From: Latrodectus hesperus
Lineage: Eukaryota > Arthropoda > Arachnida > Araneae > Theridiidae
NCBI GenBank assembly: GCA_037975125.1
Contig: CM075857.1
Coordinates: 68,589,899-68,653,898, forward strand
Direction: 5' to 3'
DNA length: 64,000 nucleotides
The position numbers and the translations under genes are program-made. The notes beneath the pieces were generated by a model. It saw nothing but the letters and a program-made list of their open reading frames with translations. It ran no database searches and was not told the DNA's origin. The number at the start of each line of letters is the position of its first letter. Positions within the stretch are counted from its first letter, which is position 1. Shown here piece by piece: positions 25,301 through 37,442 of this stretch.

Positions 25301-28300
25301 TTTCAATCATAATATATGTCTATGCTTATATCATTTAAGATTTATAATATAGATCTTTATAGAATCAGAAATATATTTTATTTGAGTCAGGACTTAAAAT
25401 ATTCATTTCAAATTGGATGCTTTTATTAGGTATCTAACAAATTCATAGTTAGAATATATGGGAACATATAGATATGAACTAGATAGAAATAGAAAATAAG
25501 TGATACATGAATTAAAAATAGAGTTGAGAAGAACTTCACTTTTAGGCAGTACATTAAATTTATTATTCATAAATTTTAAAAAATTTTAAATTTTCAAATT
25601 ATTTATTAAAACTATATTATACGAGGTGGTTATTTATATATCAGGTTTAAAAGAATATTTAATTTGATTTATTTATCGCCGATTTTCAGAATATTAAAAA
25701 TTGATATAAAGCTTTTTTAAATAACTGATATTAGGAAAGAAAATTAGGAACTTTTATAAAGGCTTACTATATTTTGGTTTCTCTTAATAGAAAATCAACT
25801 GGGGAAATATAGATACATTTCATCAAAGGAACAAGAACATAAATGATGTATAGTTTCAATTAGCATAACTCTTAAGTACAAGAAAAGCTGCATATTTGTG
25901 TATTTATAAAATTAAAAGAAAAAATGTGTTATAAATAATAAGATTATATGTACTCCTTTAAATAATATATTTACTGTTTGATAGAATTTTTGACTCTAAA
26001 TATTTTACTTATTCTGTAGTAAAACATTTTTTAAGCATATAAGAGTTTCTTTTTTAGCATAAATTTCAAACTAACTCTTAAATACGTGTTAACAAAATGA
26101 GGCTTTCATTCCGTTAAACTCATTTAATAAACATTAGGAGCTTTCATTAAAATTTATGATTAATATTATATTTTTATTATTTATTATATATGATTTATGA
26201 TTATATTTATGATTAAAATTAAAATAAATATTTAACATAGTTAATGTAGCCCATAATGTTAGTAGTTTCCAACTTTTTTTCTGTAGTACACTTTTGTTCA
26301 CTATTTTAATAAAAATATAGGGTATTAAAAATACTATAATCAAAAATAAAAGAAATTTTGTAGAAAAGAATCCTTCTTTTTTTAAATTTTTCTGCCGTTA
26401 AAAATATTGTGATTTTGATTTTTTTGTTGATATGTTTTTCTGTTTGAAATAATTACAAAAGATGACCTGAGCATTAATGATCAAATTAAAAGTAAGAAAT
26501 AGAATAGAAATCCATGATTACAATTTTCTATCATAAAATTAGGATTTTTAATTATTTATAGGATTTATAGGATTATTTCCTATAATAATATAATTTATTA
26601 AATTATAGGATTATAGAAAATTTTCAGCGAAATTATGTTTAATACCCAATTTCTTAAATTCCATGATCTCACTCGTTTTTATTTATAGGAAAGTTATGGA
26701 AATACTCATATTTGACAAAAAAAAATTCCAAATTTTTCGAATTTATTCTAAACTATGTCTATTGTGTTCTGTCCATATCCTTCAAACTAACCACCGATCA
26801 TCAAATGCTTGTATCATATCCTAAATTAAAAATCATAAATGAAAGTTTACTTTTAACCATTTTAAGAACAGTAACTAATTCATTTTTTGGTTTCTCGACG
26901 AAGAATTTTTAGCAATAGAAATATTAATTGTATTGCTAATAAAATTTTTGTAAAGTAATATTAAAAATATGAAAATATAAATAAACAATAAAAAGTACAA
27001 CAAATACTCTGAAGTTAAATACTTGTTTGATTTTAAAAATAAAATTAGCATTAAATTTAAGCAAAGCAGCATTATTTCAGCCCAAAATCTTCCAGTTGTC
27101 AGAATAACCTATCATTTGAAATCATACAAATAAAATAATGTTTTTTCTTTTCATTGATTTTGTAAGTAATAAATAATAAAGCATGATACTTAAGTAATTT
27201 TCAAATGATTGTATTCAGTAGTTTTTAAGAAGTTTCACTTAGAAGTTTTTTGTATTTAGTAGTTTTTAACAAAATTTCTTATAAGAATCACGCAATTTAA
27301 TATACTAGAAAAAAATCTAAGAATATTCTAAAATAGTAAAGCAAAGCTAAAAGCATGTTTAATCTTTCAAATTCAAGACTAAAAAGGAGCAATTTTTAAA
27401 AAATTGTTTTTCATTTGAGTGGATATAGTAAGAAATTATGTACAATAATGAAATATTACTGGCAATATAAAATATATCAACAAATGCTTTGGTCAAAAAC
27501 ATTGTAATTAAACCAATAAGATACAAACTTATTTTGGAAGAAAATATTTTTCATATAATTGTAAGGCTCATCTTTACTCTCTTGTTCATGAGGACGCTTA
27601 TATAAATGATGAAATAGTGTGCTTTACATGCGTGTACAATGTCTAATATATTCCTCTGTTGTCAGTACAGTTTTTTTGTAAACCTAGTTAAATTTTTTTG
27701 TCAATTTTATCCATCATATATTTCAGTTTTCATGTTGTTATATAGAATGTCTGATATTTTTGGATTCATTTATTTCTTAATTCAAGTACAAATTTGGAAT
27801 GAAAGATTTAAGTAAATTCCGAATCATTATAAAGGTCTGCATTGGGAGCAGCACTCTAATTCTCAAAATGATAAAACTGAAGGCGTGAGTACTAAATTTC
27901 ATATGTCAACTTGGTTATTTATGCGTAAGATTTTTTTAAAGATAAAAAAATATTTTTATTTCTTGTGAAAAAGGAATCTTTATTCATCGAATATATCATT
28001 AAATACTTGCTTTAAAATTAAGAACTTGTTCATGAGGATACTTCTTAGTATTTTCTGTACATAAATTCAAACACTACAATTTCGTTAATTCATGCTTGCA
28101 AATTTAAAATAACAAATTTATGATGTACTCAAGAATAGATGATCTATCATGCAACGATCTTACGGTGGGATCTTAGAAAAACTTAAGGAAATATTTAAGT
28201 TCAAATTTTGTTTCAATAATACAAATTTTATATCAGTTTGAGAATTTAAAGCTGTAATATCTTAGAGTTTATGTAGAGAAATATCAATTAACAAAATATT

Positions 28301-29479
28301 TTAGAAACTTTTATGCTTCAATAGCACAATATTAAAAATTTATTTGATTTTTGGAGTTTTGATACATTTGTAAAAAAAACAATGTTTACAAAGTGCGAAA
28401 TTGTTTATTGTTTTATTTTAATTATTGGTTTTATTTAGCTGAATAAATATAATTGTGAACTTTTTCTATCAATGAAAAGTTAAAGGATGATAACGAATAC
28501 TTAAAGTAATAAAGATATCTGAGGGGAATGTTGTAATAAATAATAAAATATAATAGTTATAAGTAGCACAAATAGTTGTATATTTCTTGTAAATTTATAT
28601 ATTTCTGTTTTTTTCTTAAAATGTTTAATTATATAATACATTTGAATCTATTAAAGTGGTATTACTTATTTTACTTACAGTTGAAAGTTTTTAGAAATAA
28701 CGATATTTAATCGAGAAAACGTCAAAGGCATAGTTATAGTTGAAAATTGTGGAGCAATGTTCACATATTCACATTATCCTAATAGGTTAATCTTTCACAA
28801 GATTTCAAAACTTAATTTGTATTACTGTATGAAATTGAAGCTCGAGCAAATTGAATTTTATTGATGTTGTGTTTAGACACGAGTTCTCATTTCTTTAAAA
28901 AGAAATTATAACTAACTAAATAAAAATATAATTTAAAATACATAAATTATGCTATAAAAAGCAAATACTAAAGACTGAAATGTTCTTCCTTTCTTACCCG
29001 AGGTTAAAGTATTCTTAAGAATGATATAAAAGACATTTTAACAAATTTAATATATTTAATAAAATTATTATCTTGGGAATTTAAATTGATATCTGCTTTA
29101 AAATCTAATTATTTTTGGTTTTCAAAAAATATTATGTTATTCAAAATAGAAGCATATGTAAAAATTTACTGCGAATTTGTTCTAAATAACTAGAGCAATA
29201 ATAAAATTAAAAGAAAATTAAATTAAGACTTTTCATAAATCATTTTTAAAGTATGACAAATTTTTAGAACAAGAAATGAAATACTTTATATTTAATGATA
29301 TTTAAAATAATTCACATTGTTTTTAAGTAAAAATGTTTTATTAAGTATAAAAATCTAAAACACAATTATATCTAATTTTCAAGCTTATTAACTGAAAAAT
29401 TATAAAAACAATTATGATGGAAACTTCAAAAATCTCTACTAATTATACAGATGATTTTATATAATGTGCAACATTTTGA

Positions 29480-29830
29480 ATTTTTTTACTGCAGTCACAG
29501 TGACCTTTAACTTTCTGGCTATTAACAGTAATTGAATTTTGTCCCTATGTATCACTAATCTTTGACGCTACCGGGTTTTCGAACAGTGTAATTGTTTGCT
29601 TCACTTTGGCAACATCATTTACATAACAAGAGGTAAAGTTGAGCTGTTGGATTGCTGTTATGTTCATTTATGATGGTTCTACTACCACTTCTCGTTGTTA
29701 ATTATGTTAATGGAAACCTTTTGCAAATTGAATCTCATGAGGTTCCCATGAAAGAAGAAAAAAGTGTTTCAAAATTGCTTTATAAAGAATAGCTTGGAGC
29801 TCACATTTTGCCAAATCCTTTCGGATTGAC
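29480..29830. other. GC-shifted non-coding patch
   Basis: About 350 bp with a visibly higher GC content (CTACCGGGTTTTCG, CCACTTCTCGTTG) but no open frame, tRNA-like boxes or repeat ends. Could be an old transposon fragment or a conserved non-coding element. Confidence 0.3.
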
Positions 29831-30238
29831 AAATCATACTCTTACCTTGTTTTACTAAACATTGAATTATAATTTTAATTTTTAAATCTCATATAAATAT
29901 TCCTTATCTTTTTTGATGAAATATACCATTTCATGAACTGAAGTTTTGAGTTGCTTTACTAAAGCAAATGAAGAGAGCAGACATAGTTATGATAAAAGTA
30001 CTTTTATTTTATACTACATTTAAAAATTTTTTGTACTTAACACAGTTACATCATTTTAAAATCCTGCGGAGATTCAAATGCAAGACGATGGTTAAAAGTT
30101 GAAAAGTTTATTGGAAAATGTAAACATTAAAACATTAAACCTAGTTTTTCAAATAAAACTGTTTAGTGAAATTTAAGGTGGAAAATTTTAATTTAATATT
30201 TCTGTTTATAAAATTATTTTCATTAATTTATTTCATTT

Positions 30239-30247
30239 ATATACATA

Positions 30248-30317
<70 letters not shown>

Positions 30318-30343
30318 TACATACATATATATATATACATATG

Positions 30344-30386
<43 letters not shown>

Positions 30387-30392
30387 ATATTA
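30239..30392. repeat. compound (AT)n / GTACAT microsatellite, about 150 bp
   Basis: Two long AT runs separated by ATGTACATACATACATATAT-type blocks. The array is largely self-complementary and gives Tyr/Ile open frames on both strands, neither of them coding. Confidence 0.95.
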
Positions 30393-31678
30393 TATGAATA
30401 ATAAGACTAAGATTTATAAAACAAAAGCACATATTTTTTAAGCTATAATTATTATGGATATAACATTACCCACTATTTCAAAGAAGAATTGCATAAGTGT
30501 ATTCATGTTTTAAGCGTGATTGAATTTATAAACAGTGATTTGAACTAAGCATTTATTATAAATCTTTTTTTAACACATTATTGCTGAACTTTCAAAGCTT
30601 ATCTTAAATAATTACAGAATTATATTAAAATGTCCTTTCTTGTGATAAGTCTAATCCATAAAATATGCTCAATTATAAGTATCACTTCATTATACTAGAT
30701 AAAATAAAGAGAAAAAAGTAACATGAGACTAAAATCAGCTAAACAAAATTACCTAAACTAGTTTTACCAAAAATACTCTATAATTATTCAATATAGTCAA
30801 CAATAATTTAAATTTTTAAGCATTAAAACAAATATTGTTATGATGAATCCAGGAGAAACAATAACTATATTAAGCTTAGAAATCAGTTTATTTTCTAATC
30901 ATAACATTTTGGATTTTAAAATATGTTATTGAAATGCCTACAAAAGATTAAACTAGAGGATTAGATGCAAAGAAAAATAGGCTAAGGAATTTTCTAAAAA
31001 AATAACGTTTGGTTTTAAGACACTCACAAAAGGAAACTATCGTTGTAATTTCTTTTTCACATATATAAAAAAACTATAATTAAATTTATTTATAACATCA
31101 AAATATAAATCAATGGAATTCGAAAAGTTCAAGAAATTCCATTGGTTTCAGTATTTTTATTTGGATTTGGTAATTATAAGTAACCCTCTCTCTCCTTTCT
31201 TCTTTAATAGATAATTTATCTAAATGAATTAAAAAAATTACTTATTTAATATATTAAAACATATGCAACATAGACACTCACATACATTTCCCATAAAATT
31301 AATCTTTCACGAATATGAATAAAAAAGTATAGTTGAATATATTTCTTATTAATGTATGCTTATTATTTTGGAGTTATTAGGTTACAGGAAAACTGTCAAT
31401 TAACAGAAAATGTATTTGCTTATTTCCTTTATTCTTTTTCTTTTTTTATTACTATATGTTTTTAATTCTTATTAAGGCTTACGTAAAATATATCTATCGA
31501 TATATAAAATAGAAATGTTTTATGAATAATTTTCGTAAAGATTTCAGATAATTTTAGTGTGAATTTGTAGTATTTCTTGATTGTTCATGAAATCATAGCT
31601 AATATATAGTGCATTCTATGTATATCATTTTGTAATTAATTTATGACATTGCCAAGACGATTAAATACCTAATGGCGG

Positions 31679-31704
31679 GAAATGTTTTCTTATGAAAACA
31701 TTTC
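31679..31704. repeat. hairpin, 11-bp perfect arms, 4-nt loop
   Basis: GAAATGTTTTC / GAAAACATTTC. About one such hairpin is expected by chance in 64 kb of this composition. Confidence 0.85.
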
Positions 31705-32309
31705 TAAAGTTAACATACCATTTCATATTAGCTGTCATATTTTCAAATACTTTCTATGCTTGAAACTTAATTAAGCTATTATGAAATAATAGAAAGCATT
31801 GCTATCTTTATTCTAAGCTATTATTAATGATTGGAATTTGATTTTACGTTTTGTTTCACAGGAAAATATCATTACTCATTTCTTTCTGTTTCTTATTTCC
31901 AATGAAGTTCAAAACAACTATATATATTTCTTTTGTGTAAATGCTTTTTGCATTCATTTTGCACATAGATTTAACTTTTTATTGTTTTTCTAAATTTCAA
32001 ATACTAAAGTGCAAATTAATATAATAGTTAAAATTGCATTTTACTTAAAAATATTACTTTAAAGTTTACACAAAAATGCTTATTGAATCATTTCATGATA
32101 TCAACACTTAAGAGAGTAATTGTTTATAAATAAATATATCAATAACAACAAAAAATATTTATACCGATCTCAATATTATTAGTACAATATACCAGACCAG
32201 TATTCTTATATACAGTCACTATTTTAAACAATCTCAGTGTAATTTTAGTTACAAATATTGAAAGTGTATTGGCTTAATACGGAGACAAATCAATCAAAAT
32301 ACTTTTCAT

Positions 32310-32500
32310 GCAGACTACCACAACACTAGTAGATTAACGCTGTCTAGTTGCAAAATAGACTTGGGTTTGATAGCAGCCATTGTTGAGAAACGAGAAGTGC
32401 ATATTGCACTTTTACCACCGCACACAAGACTCATCTAGTGGGTGCTTGAAAGTTTTCCGTGTTTTCTCTCTTGTGAATGTTAATGTAACCTTATTTGTGA
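32310..32500 (+). mobile_element. possible decayed tRNA-derived repeat
   Basis: GTAGATTAACGCTGTCTAGTTGCAAAATAGACTTGGGTTTGATAGC has D-arm, anticodon-loop (TTGCAA) and B-box-like (GGGTTTGATAGC) spacing. It is followed by GC-shifted sequence with TTTTCCGTG and ATGTAACC, phrases common in bodies of arthropod tRNA-SINEs (from memory). Ends are not defined. Confidence 0.3.
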
Positions 32501-34654
32501 AAAACTTTCTTGAAAGTCTACTGATATCATAAATTTTAAAACACTTTATAAGAGCTTCAGCCCATTAACTCATCTACTACGTAGTTTTGAAATTAATTCT
32601 CTAGAAATTTTGCAAAAACTTTTTTTATAAAAAAATGTTATCTTCACTCGTTTAAAAGCATATAAAAATTGTGTATACACTGAAAATATATTTTTTCTCC
32701 GATGATTAAAAATTAATCAATATTGAAAGAAATAGTTTCAGTTGGTATTATGTTTCCAAGTTAATCAATTAATTTAAGATATTATATAAAATAAAAAAAA
32801 TTATTATTAGATATTTAGAGTAAATTTATTATTAGATATATAGAGCTCTAATCCGAACCTTTAATTTATGACTACAATTATGCGTTGTAAAATAATAATT
32901 AAATTAAATATTTACTTTCTTCCAATCTTGTAAGAAAAATGTTCAGGTATTACAATTTAGCAATATATTTGTAATTAGTTGTTGTTCTTAGATTTATATG
33001 TTCGAATATAATTAAGCCTTTTTCTATTATTCTTCATTTTCTTCAATTACTGCAAATTAGAAAATTTTTATGAATAGTAATCGAAAATTATGGGCACAAT
33101 TACCTTTGAACGTTCTTAAATTGCTTACTAGTTTTTTTGGAGGAAAGAATGAAAAAGTTAATTGCCTTAAAAGTTTTGTAATTCCTAAATTAATGTATAT
33201 TTTTAATTGATTATTTACATCGAAGTTAAAATATTTATATTGTCTAAAAGTAAACAGTCTGTCACTGTCTAAAAGTAAGAAATCCAAATTTTATTGAAGG
33301 GATTATTTTTTTAATAAATTAAAGTTTTTCTTTGAAATATTTGCATATATAAGAATAATTCAAATAATTTAATTATTTTATGCGTGCATATTATATCACT
33401 ATTTGCATAATGTTTAAGCACTTGTAACTATGCAAATAATTTGAAATTATTTTCAACAGAAAAATATAAATTTTCTGGATACAAATACAGATATATTTAA
33501 TTTATACAAAAAAATACAAATGTATTTAATTTGTCTACCTGTTGTATAAAAATTGTGATAAATATTGACACAAGTAATTTTTAATCAACAGGAAACTATC
33601 TCTTAAAAAGCTGCATTCTACATTTCCATAAAAAACCAGTCCATTACAATATTTTTGAAAAGGACTCGAGTATAAATTAACATTGAATGGCAAGAAATAT
33701 AATGAATAGCAAGAATTGAATAATTGTTTCGACGATATATTTAAATATAACAAAATTTAGTGGAAATTGAAAAATTTACTTTTTTCTCATCAACAGTATC
33801 ATGATAAAGATTTGAAATAAGTTAAATTTGTCAGTAGAGTATGAAGATTAATCATGATACTGCAACGACGACCAAACAAAGAAAAAATTAAATTTTTAAT
33901 TTCATGAAATATATGTATTTTTTGTATTTATATACGCAGTCCTTAATACATTATTAATCCATTTTTTAATTAATTTAAATTTTTCAGTTATATTTAAATT
34001 ATATTCAAACCTTAAAAACCAGTTGGAAAAATTAAAATATTAAATCATATAAATTATATTGAATTAAAAAAATGAAATTACCTCTATAATAGATGAATAG
34101 AAAACTTATATATTCATTGATGAATTTTGAAAAATACATATTTTACAGTGAGATAGAAGTTTCAAAAATAAATTTAGTATCTCTTGAAAAATGATCCTCA
34201 AGTAAATATTTCTATTTTCATTTTCTTAGGACTGGCTTTTGAGTAAAACATGCAAATATTTTATGAAGATATTTATGAGAATTATAAATAATGTTTTACA
34301 CAAGCGATTTAAATATTGTTTTGGCTGCAAAAAGATGAATTTAATCAATTTTCTGGAAGCTTTCTCAATCCAAAAGATACAATTTTGTCAAAGTCATAAA
34401 TTTTGCATAAAATTTCAGAAGTTGATGTTCTAAAAATTTCAACCAAGTATTCCCTGACCAGCAACAATGAATCAAAGTAGAACATAATTTTTATAGTAGT
34501 GGACAATGGTTGCATTTTGTATTTTATCATGAAATGAATTTTACAAACTAATAAAAAACTAAACATATCTTAAATACATCATAAAACTCATTCATCTTCC
34601 TTAATATTGAAACTCGTCCTCATCTTCTTTTCTGAATAAAACCTACTTTATCTA

Positions 34655-34661
<7 letters not shown>

Positions 34662-34721
<60 letters not shown>
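34662..34721. repeat. (AT)n microsatellite, 60 bp
   Basis: Uninterrupted AT dinucleotides. Confidence 0.97.
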
Positions 34722-34724
<3 letters not shown>

Positions 34725-35539
34725 AAATATTTCTTAGAAATGAAATACTTTTTAAGATGCCACAAATTAATAATCCTGTTCTGTTAAATGTTTGATTAAT
34801 ATTTTAAAATTTTTTACCAAGTTACCTCAATATTTTGCTTCAACATACATAAGGTAATTAAAATATAAACTTACTGCACTAATTATGATGAATATAGAGA
34901 AAGATACTAATAGAACTAATTAGAAGATTTTGTAACACAATTAAGTTAATAGTAACTAATGAAATATTTTAATTAGATAAGGAGTTTAAACAAAATAAGA
35001 TAGAGCTATGATTTTAATCAGTAATTTAATTCTTAAGAAAACTAAGAAAATTTCGTAAAATAAGAAAAAATGTTGTACATCCTTTTTTTCTTAAAGTTAC
35101 TGACTCAAAGGATTCTACTTCAACATAAATATTTAGCAAGATTAATAATAAATTATTATAAAATGCTGATTTTATTATAGTAAAATTATAAAACTATACA
35201 AGACAAAATGTTTCAACAAATTATAAAAACTTCTTTTAAAATATATAACAACCATAATATTTGATATGACAAAGATAAGTTTCCATCTAAATTTTTATAG
35301 CATGTTTCCTTAAAAATGACTGTTTTGAAAAGATTTTGTGGTATAAAGTCATTTTAAGCACAATTATAATAGCAATTTTAAAAAAAATACTATAATCATT
35401 AATTATTGAAACTCAATTAATTGGATTTCATTTGAAGATTTTATAACTAAGATAATTTGTATATTTTCCATGAAAAGTGCATTTTTTGGAAAGAATAGTG
35501 TGAAATTTATCATCCAATCCAAGAAAGTCATCATTTCCC

Positions 35540-35919
35540 TGTAGTGGACAAAACATTTATAAATGGGAATTTAGTTATAAAAATATGAAAGAAGTTTTGC
35601 AGTACGTACTTCAGATCACTATGAAGAAAAAAAAGATAGCAGCAAAATTACAATAATTTACAGTCCTTATTCTAAAAATAGGAACGTAATATTCTTTTTT
35701 ACTATCATTTTATATACCGCTGGAGATTTTACGATCTCCCCAAATCCAAGTCAATTAGACCATCTGGCAAAATTCCAAACAAGTCTCTTTAGAAGCAATG
35801 GATCACGTATTGCAGAAAACTCAAGAGATTTCTGAAGGCTTTAATTTTGCTCTAGGCTGGAAGATACAACTAGAGGTTTCATAAAATTTAGAGGGCTCAT
35901 GTACTTATTGTCCACTGTA
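35540..35919. mobile_element. probable Tc1/mariner relic with short terminal inverted repeats
   Basis: TGTAGTGGACAA (35540-35551) faces TTGTCCACTGTA (35908-35919). Allowing two C/T-type changes, both fit a TA-flanked CAGTGGACAA terminus typical of Tc1/mariner elements. The interior is less AT-rich than its flanks and has a short frame SPNPSQLDHLAKF that loosely recalls the Tc1 SPDLNPIEHLW block, with no intact frame. A further GTAGTGGACAATGG motif at about 34496-34509 could mark the true left end of a 1.4-kb copy. Confidence 0.35.
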
Positions 35920-36015
35920 ATTCTTATGGATTACAACTCTAAACTCGTACTATAGCAGAAGAGCTACTTTTTAGTAATGAAAATATCCAAGTCATAATGA
36001 TATTTCGACAAACTT

Positions 36016-36303
36016 TAAAATTTAGTTTGAAATAGCCATATCATGTCTATGCTGCACATATTTTTGTGATTTTTAAACCATTTCAGTAATATAAAAAATC
36101 ATTAAAAAAACTTCAATTACAATTTTCAAAAAGTGAAAACATTGCTGAACAGATTTGTGAAAATTTAGATTCAAATAGCTATATTGTGTCTATGGAATAC
36201 ACGTTTTTTTATTTCTAAATTATTTCAATAGTATAAAAATTTCCTTAAAAACTTAAATTACAATTTTCAAAGAGAAGAAACGTTCTGAACAGATTTATAA
36301 AGG
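36016..36303. repeat. diverged tandem duplication, about 143-bp unit
   Basis: Two consecutive units share the order AAATTTAG-TT/AT-...AATAGCY, ATGTCTATG/GTGTCTATG, ATTTCARTA, AATTACAATTTTCAAA and CTGAACAGATTT, with an offset of about 143 nt (36033 versus 36176). Substitutions and small gaps make it old. No open frame. Confidence 0.7.
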
Positions 36304-37413
36304 CCAGAACACTACACAACTGTTTTATATAATCTGTCATGTTCTTAAGTACTGTGAATACCTTGCAAATTTGTAACAATTTAATCTTTTCAGTTAAATC
36401 TTCATTTTATAAATGTAATATCAATACATTTTGAAATTATTTGCTTTGAATAGTTTGAAATTTAATAAAATGGAGATAATATACATAATTACTAAATATT
36501 ATTCATAATAAGCATAAAAATTGTTGAGAATGGGATAAAATATTTATTAAATTTACTGCTTTAATTTTATAATTTAAATTTGTCACAAAAGATCTAAGAA
36601 TTAAAATTTTTTCTATAGAAAAATAATTCGATACTTACAAATATTAATATCTCCAAATAATACAAAACTTCCTTTTTAAGAAATAGAAAAAATATAACGA
36701 TTTCTATTAAGTTCTGGAAAAAAATTCATACTAAGAAATTAATTGAATTTGACGTTTTTGAACTTTATTTTCATTAGATAACTTAAAACAGGTATATAGT
36801 GTAACCAATAGTTATATAACAGGAGAAAATGCATTAAAAATGCGAAAAAAAATCAAAACTTCTAAAAATAAAAAAATACTAATTTTGGTAAAATTATGGA
36901 ATTTTGTTAGACTTCGATAAATGTTATATTTATTAATTATATGTTATCTTATTTAAAATTAATCAATAAATGTTAAATGTATTCAATAATTTAACCCATA
37001 TACCAAATTTAGAATTAATTATATATAATCATCTTAATTATTCATAATTATTAATCAATTTTTTTATCTTAATGATATAAAAAGAATATTTCTTAAATAA
37101 ACATTATAAATATCCGACATATTACAAGACACAACAACATAAATTGATTTTTCAAAGGATTACGTTAATATAGAGCTTCATTATGATCTATCATAAAAAA
37201 ATGATCTCGTAACATAACATAAACTGGAAATTCTTTTTAAATCATATGTAAAGAATTACATTCAAGCTTACTAATGTGAACAGATAAAGAACTTTAGTGA
37301 GAAACTATTTCAAAGTAAACTTATTATAGTTTCTTCAAAAATTTATCGTAAAAATTTTGAGAAATTATTACTAAATAATTTTGTTATGATTACTGTGTAA
37401 TAAAATTTCTCAT

Positions 37414-37442
37414 TTCTATGAGAATTTATTATTCTCATAGAA
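37414..37442. repeat. hairpin, 12-bp perfect arms, 5-nt loop
   Basis: TTCTATGAGAAT / ATTCTCATAGAA with loop TTATT. Near the chance level for this composition. Confidence 0.85.

Larger units (their letters stand above)
17524..29479. other. AT-rich non-coding stretch
   Basis: Contains the SINE relic at 18555-18800 and microsatellites at 18079 and 22139. A GC-shifted patch at 21060-21300 contains TGCTACGGAAA (shared with 60540-60580) and a pyrimidine-rich CTCTTTGTTTGCAG, but no open frame. A patch at 24010-24060 has TGACGT twice. Otherwise nothing supported. Confidence 0.6.
30433..35539. other. AT-rich non-coding stretch
   Basis: Contains the hairpin at 31679, the possible SINE relic at 32310-32500 and the (AT)n at 34662. 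Short minus-strand frames at 33057-33753 look random in composition. Confidence 0.6.

Noticed and set aside
30166..30432. Overlapping Tyr/Ile open frames on both strands
   Set aside because: They are direct translations of the compound (AT)n / GTACAT microsatellite.
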